The notes under the pieces: model-generated | Seen by the model: the letters and a program-made list of their open reading frames with translations, nothing else | The model's database searches: none | What the model was told of the DNA's origin: nothing | In this document: one piece after another, positions 56,311 through 64,000 of the stretch | Numbering within the stretch: position 1 is the stretch's first letter | Layout: each line of letters begins with the position of its first letter | Translations under genes and position numbers: made by a program | Source of the DNA: Miscanthus floridulus | Lineage: Eukaryota > Streptophyta > Magnoliopsida > Poales > Poaceae | Assembly (NCBI RefSeq): GCF_019320115.1 | Contig: NC_089593.1 | Coordinates: 14,970,789 to 15,034,788, forward strand | Direction: 5' to 3' | Length of the DNA stretch: 64,000 nucleotides

Positions 56311-57560
56311 TGTCATTCAAAAGAACTAAAAACCTCTCCTGTTGCAGCCCCTGAGCATATATCTGGGTTCTTTTGTTTAGAAAGAACTCGGTAGCAGGGT
56401 ATTGGCATGTTCTCTGGTAGTCTACTGTTTGTCAGGTGTAGTTGCATGGTGGTAGTTGAGTATAAATGTTGTTTGTTCATGAGCCGCACAGTGTTGGTAT
56501 ATTCTTCCGAATATGCTCGTTTTCAAGTACTGTTCCTTCACTTCTGAGTCCTCCATTATTGAGTTCTGTCTTTTCACTGTGTCCTTTGTTAGGCTTGTTT
56601 CATTGGTGCTCCTGGTCCATGTGCACCGCTCCTTCTATCTATAAATACCCTCCTGGAGTGCTGTTTTGATTCATTGAGCATTTTGTTGCTTGTTCTGAAG
56701 TCTCTGTAGTCATGAATATGGTAGTTTGTGAAGTAGAGCAGCCCCCGGGCGTATTTTGTAGTTCTTGTATATCTTGTCATAGCTGGAGGAAGTCTTGTGA
56801 TAGGGATTAGAGGTAGACTAATCCCATAGTAGCAATATACCAGGATGTACGTGGCGGTAGTTGGAGGAAGTCTTGTGATGTGGGCTTAGTTCCTTCATCT
56901 GGCAGTTCTGGGTTGATCCTCGTCGCCTGCCCTGAGATTGTCCGGTGCAGATCAACACCATATCCAGCATCACATCGGACTTGGGTGGACAGATGCCTGC
57001 TGGCCTTCTCTGCTCAATGTTGTCCTATCGTGCTGCTGATTTCCGCCTTGGATGTACTGCGTTCGTCCTTTGAAGAAAATAGTGTAGCCGAGTGTGGTTT
57101 GTTCTACCGAGTAGCAATTTGGAACACGTAGTCGTTCCAGAGCCTAGCTGTGTCCGGGTTCCTCTTTGCTACCTTGTTTGTCGTAGTACCAAGTTCGTTG
57201 GGTCTTGTAAGATGTGTAATCTTCTATTTTTTGAAACCATTTATAATAGAAAGAATCTTGTCTTCTGAGTTGTCATTCTTTATTCTCCTGATGTCCCAGT
57301 TGTTGATGAGATTTCTGAGTTCTTTCTGTTAGGACCAGGTTGTTATGTTCCTTGTGAGGTAACCTTCCATTGCTTCATGGCTGATGAGTTCTTTTGCAGC
57401 AATATGGTAACTCTGCCATTTTGCTGGATGGATAAGTCCGAAATCTCCCCGTTGAACTGTACCGTTGTGTGGATTTGTGCCTTCCGTCATTTTAGCTGTA
57501 TCAGTAAATGGACCGTTGTGTTCTCACGCCATGTTTTAACGGGCCTGGTGGGCCGCGTCT
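56311..57560. other. Element G non-coding region before the aORF
   Basis: Moderately T-rich sequence with scattered short ORFs and no recognisable product. Probably the upstream region of the aORF and part of the 3' region of G. Confidence 0.5.
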
Positions 57561-57565
57561 TTACT

Positions 57566-57640
57566 GGCGTAAAATCTATTTAAGGGCCTTTCTCCTCCTT
57601 TTCTTTGGTACCCTGCCTTTGCCTTGAAACCCTAGCCTTC
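57566..57640 (+). promoter_or_regulatory. Putative promoter of the G aORF
   Basis: TATA-like ATCTATTTAAGG lies at about 57566-57577, followed by a CT-rich stretch and AAACCCTAG (57627-57635), a telo-box-like motif common in plant 5' leaders. ATG 57730 follows about 150 bases after the TATA-like box. Inference from motif order only. Confidence 0.4.
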
Positions 57641-57729
57641 GAAATTCCGCTGTCGCCATTGCCATCGTCATCTGAGCGCTGTCGTCTGAGCCTCATCTTT
57701 CCCTAGTGCCTTTTTGCTTCCGCTAGTAC

Positions 57730-60700
57730 ATGGGTAGGAAGAAAGCCGTGAGCAAGTCCTAGGCAGCCTTTGTGGATGAGGAGTCGTCACTTTCCGTGAT
57801 CGAGAACCAAGAGTTCATGGCCATGAGGGCTGCCTAGAAGGTTTGGCCGGCTCCGACAACGACTGAAGACCAGCTTCACGAGCTTGTTGGCGATGGACTG
57901 ATCCAGAGCAAGAACATTGCTGAATGGAGGGCTCTAGGCGAGCATCGGGTCCCTGCTCTAGGTCTTGGTGAGATTATTCTTTTTGTCTCATTTATCCGTG
58001 CTGGACTTTGCCTCCTGGCTTCTGCTTTTCTTCATCGGTTTCTCAACTATTTTGGGATTATCCTGAATCATCTTGCTCCCAATGTTGTCCTTCATCTTTC
58101 TGTCTTTATTCATCTCTGTGAAACTTTCCTTGGAATTCCTCCTTCTCTTTCCCTCTTTCGCTACTTCTTTCATCTGAAGCCCCAACCTCGCCGTGATGAC
58201 ACCAGCGTTCTTGGTGGCTGTGGGATTCAGTTTTGCCAGGGTTTTAGAAGCAAATTCTTTGACTATGACCTGGTTGATTCTGTGAGGGATTAGTGTGCTG
58301 ACTGGTTTTATGCTGCCAACTTGATTCCTCCTCTTTCTGTTCACTCCGGATCTGGTCCCTTAGTTAATGACCGATGGGAAAAGAACCATGTGATGACTGC
58401 TGAGCTCCAGACGATCAAGCCTTTTCTCAAGAGGATTTGCACTCTGAAACAGCAAGGCTTGACCGGCTTCGGGATTATTTTAAGTTTTCTTCACCGCCGA
58501 GTTCAACCTTTGAAGGAGCGCGAACATTATGGTTTCGAGTACTCTGGGGTGGAGGACCCTTCTCGTATGGTCCCTGCCCTTGAGTTGACCGACGAGGAGG
58601 TGCTCGAGCATCTCCAGAAGATGCTGAAAGGAGTAAGCGTCATTCCGCTTGCTGTCCTTGAGTACAGTGCTAAGAACCCGCCCCCTACTGTGAGTTGTTC
58701 TTTTCTTTATGTGGGTACTTTTGATTCTCTTTCGTTGTATCCACTTTTGCTTAATCTTCCTTGTCTTGTTGTTTTACTCTTTTATAGGAATTGGGGCGTA
58801 ATTTCGCTGATCCAATTCCCCTTGATGATCTCCCTGCAAATGTGGAGGCTGGGGGTAGTCTTGCTGGGGTGTCCTTGACCAGTAAGTTTCAAACACCATG
58901 ATGCTTCTGGGTGTTTCTTCCGCATTTTCTGACGTATATGAAGAATATGTTCCTCGTCTAGTTCCTCGAGCTCCTCGTACTTTCAGAAAGAGGGGCGAGC
59001 GGATAGTTCTTCTTCTGCTCCATCTGCTGCCAAGAAGTCTCGCCAGTCGAGTACTCATCTAGGTACTCCAGTTGTAGCTAGCATGCTCTTAGGTGAGCAT
59101 ATTAATATGCTCTGTCCTTTTGCTGTTTGTTTTTATCTTTGACCGAGCACTTTTGTCCTTTTTTAGCTAGAGCTATGGTGCCCTTGGTCAAGAGTGAGGA
59201 AGACGAGGCTGATGATGCGCCTCTTGTCGCGCGTCGGTGAGTTCTTTTCTTGTTTTCCTATTGTTGAACCCCTCCTTTGTTCTGACTTTGGTCTTGATTT
59301 CTTTGTAGTAAGCAGTCATCGGGTACCAGTTCTTCTAGGGCTCCGGCACCGAGTTCTTCTATAGCTCCGATACTGAGTTCTTCTGGGGCTTCGATACCAG
59401 CTATGCCGCTCCTGTCGTCGAGTGGTGGTGACATTTTTGCCGCTGTGGTTCCCCCTGTGAGGTCTTCTGTTGGTCTTCTGAAGAAGAAGATAGCTGAGTA
59501 AGTGATCCCTTGTTATGCTTCTTTGCTTCTCTTCTCGTTTTTCCCTGACTCATATTCTTATCGTCGAGTTTTCTTATCATCTTGCAGACCCTCGCTTTCC
59601 CTTAACCCTCCATCGACTTCTTCTTAGTCCTCTGACCTGCCTCTGCGCGCTGAGTCTCGGGACTTGGAATGCTCGGTCGGCGAGGTGGCTGTGAGGAAAG
59701 CTGGTTCCCCTACTGCCGTTGATCCTGTTGCTCCAGAGGTGACCGTGGCCACGGCGGTGGGTACTTCTGAGGAGGTAGCCGGGGCTTCCCAGGATATGAC
59801 CTTGGTTTTGCCCTCTTTGCCTACGCCGGCTTCTCCCTCTGCTCTCCTTGGAACCAGCAGTCAGTGCTTGGACGATGATGTGTTGCATCAATTTGATGCT
59901 ACTCATCGGTTGTCAGAGCTGACCGGTGCCTGGGGAAACTTGGTGACGTTTGTGACTTCTTTTGGGGAAAAGCTCCAGGTATGTTTTTCTGAAGTTCTTT
60001 CTTTGGATGTTTGTCTTTGTTTTGTTCTTTATGCCTTCTCTCTCTCTCTCTCTTTTTGTTTAGTCTTTTTCTCGGGATCATACTGGCTTCTTTTTCTCGT
60101 CCGAAAATGAGAAAAGTTGTCTTCTGAGGTAAGCGCCCTAAAGGCAGAGCTTGATCTCTGCCGAGCCGAGATGGAGACTGAGCGCCAAATGCACCAAAAG
60201 GAGGAGAAGGCTCTTCGTGCCCAGGTGGTAGAGGCGGAGAAGCAAAAGGATGCTGCGGTGGAGTCCATGAAGAACGAGTGCAAAGGTATTGCGGGTTCTG
60301 TTTGTTTCCTTTTGTATTCTGACTTCCCTTTCTGTTGACTTGTTTTTCTTTTGTACTCTGATTTCCCTTTCTGCTGACTTGTTTTTGTTGCTTGGCCTAG
60401 CTCTCCGAGTTGAAAAGCAGAAGCTCTCGGGGGGTATCGAGGAGATGAAGACACTCGCCCGCACTAACCACAACAAGGCTGAGGAGGTAATTACTCGAGC
60501 TGAAGAAGAACTTGCGCTTGCTAAGTTGATTAGGCGTGGAGCTGACAGGGATCTTGTGCAGGCCTAAAAAACTGTTCAAGACTTGACTGGTAAGTTGGCA
60601 ACGGCTACTAATAACTGGAATGCTTTGTGAAAGTCTTTTCGGTCAGTAGCCGACCTTCTCCGGACTCCAGCAGATGATGGTCAATCTTGGGCTCAATTTA

Positions 60701-60945
60701 TTCCCCAAGTGCCGACTTGTTTCCAAAAGTTCATGAAGAGGTGCGCCCATCTGTGTTCCAGGAACGTTCTTGCCTAGGTCCGGGTTCTTTCTCCGGAGTT
60801 TCCTTTGTCCAAGGTTGCTGATGAAGCCAAGAGCCAAGAGTACCTGGATGCTGTTGAGAGGTTGGAGCCTAAGGTCAATGACTTAGCCAGGAAGATTGTA
60901 GATAATCTTAACATTGATGTTTCTTCTCCTGATGACAATGCCTGA
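57730..60945 (+). pseudogene. Intron-containing antisense ORF (aORF) of element G
   Basis: ATG 57730 begins MGRKKAVSKS. The first exon (to 58689) holds the domain labelled putative gypsy-type transposon (Transposase_28), around FLNYFGIILNHLAPN and DDTSVLGGCG. GT-AG introns are visible, for example 58690-58787, about 59092-59165, about 59237-59309, about 59496-59586, about 59978-60063 and about 60284-60400. Later exons encode Ser/Pro-rich and then long coiled-coil sequence (EVSALKAELDLCRAEMETER), ending SSPDDNA at TGA 60943-60945. In-frame stops at about 57760, 57835 and 58290 show decay. Transcription is opposite to gag-pol. Function unknown; the exon structure is my prediction. Confidence 0.7.
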
Positions 60946-61381
60946 TGTAATCGACCTTTGTATTCTAGCTTCTGTAACAAAACACTATACTTGAAAACTG
61001 AATGGAGATTCTTTATTTTTTGTTGATGTCTTCTTTGTCTGTATTTCTTTGTCTCGTAAACAACTCAGCTTACGTAAATCACTGTCTTGACAAACTTTCT
61101 TGATCTATCGAGTGCTTTTCTGGCTTTCGTTTGTGCCTTGTAAACAACTCGGTATATGTAGATTGATATCTTGACAGGTTTCCTTGATTTGTCGAGTGCT
61201 TGTCTAGTTTTCGTCTGTGACTTGTAAACAACTCGGTATAGATCGTTGTCTCGACAAACTTTGTGTTCTTGTTAGTACTGAAAAGACTTAGGACATCTCC
61301 AGCTTCTTATTTTCGGCTTAACTCAGAGTGTGGTCAGCATCTGGTCCTATCTCTAGTTGCAAAAACATCCTAGGATCGACA
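60946..61381. other. Element G spacer after the aORF
   Basis: The repeated phrase AAACAACTCGGTATA with TTGTCGAGTGCTT (at about 61060, 61145 and 61225) gives a short tandem pattern of roughly 80 bp. No gene. Confidence 0.6.
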
Positions 61382-61592
61382 AGCCCCCGAGCACTTCATG
61401 GTAGAGCTCTGTAAGCCTCATCTTGTTCCTTCAAGTCTTGTCGAGCAGGAACAAGCGTCGTCCGAGTGCTTTCTTGAGCAAAACCGTGTAGCGCTTCTTG
61501 GTATCTTTTGAGTGTAGCTCTCGAGCCTCTTGCTATTTGGAACAAGGAGCTAGAGGGTCTTGTCTTGAAGTTGCTCTGATTTATGTTCAGGC
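61382..61592. repeat. Second copy of the LTR-adjacent sequence, downstream of the aORF
   Basis: AGCCCCCGAGCACTTCATGG through GAACAAGGAGCTAGAGGGTC matches 55746-55981 with one internal gap. Together the two copies bracket the aORF in direct orientation. Confidence 0.8.
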
Positions 61593-62395
61593 TTAGTTTC
61601 AGTCATTTTGCTTTTTGGTTCAGGTGTTAGCTTATTAGCTACCCTCATCGGCAGGCTCAAGCATGTTTTCAGCTCTTTTGCTCTCGGCCGGTATGCTCAG
61701 GCGTCTTTTTAGCCATTTTGCTTTTTGGTTCGGGTGTTAGCTTATTAGCTACCCTCATCGACGGGCTCAAGCATGTTTTCAGCTCTTTTGCTCTCTGTCG
61801 GTATGCTTAGGCGTCTTTTCAGCCATTTTGCTTTTTTGTTCGGGTGTTAGCTTATTAGCTACCCTCATCGGTGGGCTCAAGCATGTTTTCAGCTCTTTTG
61901 CTCTCGGTCGGTATGCTCAGGCGTCTTTTTAGCCATTTTTCTTTTTGGTTCGGGTGTTAGCTTATTAGCTACCCTCATCGGGCGGGCTCAAGCATGTTTT
62001 CAGCTCTTTTGCTCTCGGCCGGTATGCTCAAGCGTCTTTTTAGCCATTTTGCTTTTTTGTTCGGGTGTTAGCTTATTAGCTACCCTCATCGGCGGGCTCA
62101 AGAATATTTTCAGCTCTTTTGCTCTCAGGCGGTATGCTCAGGCGTCTTTTCAGCCATTTTGCTTTTTGGTTTGTGTGTTAGCTTATTAGCTACCCTCATC
62201 GGTGGGCTCAAGCATGTTTTCAGCTCTTTTGCTCTCGGTCGGTATGCTCAGGCGTCTTTTCAGCCATTTTGCTTTTTGTTTCGGGTGTTAGCTTGTTAGC
62301 TACCCTCATCGGCGGGCTCAAGCATGTTTTCAACTCTTTTGCTCTCGACCGGTATGCTCAGGCGTCTTTTCAACCATTTTGCTTTTTGGTGCTCA
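61593..62395. repeat. 110-bp tandem repeat in the G 3' region
   Basis: GTTAGCTTATTAGCTACCCT recurs near 61626, 61736, 61846, 61956, 62067, 62177 and 62287, a period of 110-111 bp over seven units. Other shared words are CTCAAGCATGTTTTCAGC and GGTATGCTCAGGCG. Tandem repeats in the 3' untranslated region of Tat/Ogre elements are described as sources of satellite DNA. Confidence 0.93.
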
Positions 62396-62574
62396 TTGGA
62401 AACAACTCGGGAGAAGCCATAATAAGACATATGTTTGTCGAGGAAGAATCATCTTTATTGATCATGAATATTGATAGGTCATAATAGTACATATGTTGTT
62501 GATGAGCGCTATCTTTATTGATCATGAACATTGATCTCTTGTGGCTTGTATATATATTTTCCCTTGAGTTGTCT

Positions 62575-64000
62575 TCACGCGTAGAATCTTCGTAGCTGGC
62601 TGATGTGCCATGTATTGTTGACTTCTTTTCTGTCTTCAGTTACCAGCTTGTATGTGCCTGGTCCGGTGACTTTTTTAACGATAAAAGGACCTTCCCATGG
62701 ACTAAGTAGTTTATGGCGTCCGTCAGTTTTTTGTATTCTTCTTAGTACTAGGTCTCCGACTTGTAATGATCGAGACTGGGTATTCTTGTTGTAGTGGCGC
62801 CTTAATCCTTGGAGGTATCTTGCTGATTGAAGGGTAGCGTTTACTCTGACTTCTTCTATATAGTCGAGCTCTAATCTTCGGGTGTGTTCTGCTTCTCCTT
62901 CGTCATATTGTTCTATCCTTGGTGACGTCCAGATCAAGTCGGCAGGTAGTACGGCTTCTGATCCGTAAACCAGGAAGAAAGGTGAGTATCCGGTGGTCCT
63001 GCTTATTTGAGTTCATAGCCCCCATATGACCTTGGGTAATTCTTCAATCCATTTTGATTCATAGTCCACTAGTTCTTCATACAGTCTTGGTTTTAATCTG
63101 GCTAGTATGAGTCTGTTAGCCCTTTCAACCTGTCCGTTGGCCTCTGGATGTGTGACTGATGCGTAATCTATTCTGAAGCTGCAGTCCTGTGCCCAACTTT
63201 GGAATTCTGTGGCTATGAAGGGAGAACCCAAATCTATGATGATTCGATTGGGCATGCTGAAGCGGTGCATAATGTCTTGGATGAACTCGACTGCTTTGGC
63301 TGCGCTGTATTTTACGAGTGGTTTGTATTCAATCCACTTGGTGAACTTGTCAATTGCTACGAAGATGTACTCGAAACTGCCTTTTGCTTTCTTGAGAGGT
63401 CCTACTTGATCCAGCCCCCAGTAGGAGAAAGGCCAAGCAGGTGGGATGCAGATGAGGTTGTGAGCTGACACATGAGCTTGTCTTGCGAACATTTGACAAC
63501 CTTTGCATCTTCTAACGAGTTCTTCTGCGTCTTTCAAAGCGGCTGGCCAGTAGAAACCGGTGCAGAATGCTTTGCTGACTAGTGTTCTTGAAGCAGCGTG
63601 ATTTCCACAGCAACCTGAGTGTATTTCATCTAGGATCTCTTTGCCCTCTTGAAACGAGACACATTTTAGGAGTACTCCTGATGATGTGGCTCTTCTGTAG
63701 AGCTTGTCTCCCACTAGGACGTAATTCTTGCTTCTGTGAACAACTCTGGTAGCTTCCTCTTTTTCCACTGGCAGCTTATTCTCTTTGATGTAATCGATAA
63801 AAACCTAGGTCCATGAAGTGGTGATTACCAAGATCTGGGTGCCTTTAGCTGAGATTTCAGGGGTTATCTCATCGGGTTGTTTGATAGAGAGAGCTGATAA
63901 CTCCTCTATGAATACACCGGGTGGGACATTCGCCCTGTCTGATCCAAGCTTGGCGAGGACGTCTGCCGCAACATTGGAATCGCATAGGACGTGTAGAATT
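62575..64000 (-). pseudogene. Element G pol: RNase H end and integrase
   Basis: From the right edge down: the end of the archaeal-type RNase H region (around 63800-63980, with two stops), the integrase zinc region (HSGCCGNH ... CKGCQMFARQ) and core with DKFTKWIE, IDLGSPF and NGQVERANR, so all three acidic positions are present. A TGA at 63010-63012 precedes the C-terminal part (62575-62937) with GDLVLRR and SPWEGPF, ending HISQLRRFYA. Only this stop breaks the integrase between 63768 and 62575, so G is less decayed than A. Confidence 0.9.

Larger units (their letters stand above)
55342..64000 (-). mobile_element. Element G: Tat-lineage Ty3/gypsy element, 5' part off window
   Basis: Read on the minus strand: pol (integrase and RNase H end) enters from the right edge, then a 110-bp tandem repeat, a plus-strand aORF, repeated purine tracts and the 3' LTR (55342-55745). 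This is the order seen in element A and typical of Tat elements. It inserted into the 3' LTR of F. RT, gag and the 5' LTR lie beyond base 64000. Confidence 0.85.

Noticed and set aside
57988..58344. Minus-strand Lys-rich ORF of 118 aa
   Set aside because: Complement of the aORF exon, with composition typical of a shadow frame.

Overview
This window is plant nuclear DNA, almost certainly from a panicoid grass (Andropogoneae such as sugarcane, sorghum or Miscanthus would fit; the species is an inference). It is mostly nested LTR retrotransposons of lineages typical of grass genomes, with one intact host gene, a CBL-interacting protein kinase (CIPK, SnRK3 family) at 47969-49285. I see no rRNA, tRNA, CRISPR or bacterial operon structure.

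Layout. (1) 1-6749: element A, a minus-strand Ty3/gypsy Tat-lineage element that has lost protease and most of RT. It carries a plus-strand antisense ORF (aORF) remnant at 1-699 and a 5' LTR containing a 51-bp minisatellite. (2) 6750-26017: element B, a plus-strand Ty1/copia Sirevirus. It is cut on the left by A and split inside RT by element C (9047-21918), a complete Ty3/gypsy Tekay/Del-like chromovirus with 3.5-kb LTRs and a CCATG target duplication. (3) 26285-41753: a minus-strand Mutator-like (MULE) transposase gene, split by element D (27443-40029). D is a complete Sirevirus with a CGGAC target duplication that carries an extra sense ORF of about 574 codons between RNase H and the 3' LTR. 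(4) 41754-46320: the MULE 5' end lies against the CIPK promoter. A segment spanning MULE leader, CIPK TATA box, CIPK first exon and start of its intron is present twice, and a 1.4-kb Sirevirus gag-pol fragment lies between the copies with short microhomologies at both joints. A CACTA MITE later entered only the second copy. (5) 46025-49460: CIPK transcription unit with an untranslated first exon, a 1.5-kb leader intron containing a Tourist-like MITE, upstream ORFs and a single-exon CDS. A decayed copy of the CIPK 3' end follows at 50045-50286. (6) 50287-55341: element F, a GC-rich Ty1/copia element whose 3' LTR is cut by element G. (7) 55342-64000: element G, another minus-strand Tat element that runs off the right edge, with a 404-bp LTR, an intron-containing plus-strand aORF and a 110-bp tandem repeat.

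Order of events that can be read: B is older than A and C; the MULE is older than D; F is older than G; the CIPK promoter duplication is older than the CACTA insertion. Polyprotein decay is mostly C-to-T or G-to-A nonsense changes, as expected for long-methylated repeats. The observations most worth following are the duplicated CIPK promoter fused to Sirevirus sequence, the extra Sirevirus D ORF with its own LTR-like palindrome module, and the intron-bearing antisense gene in the Tat elements.
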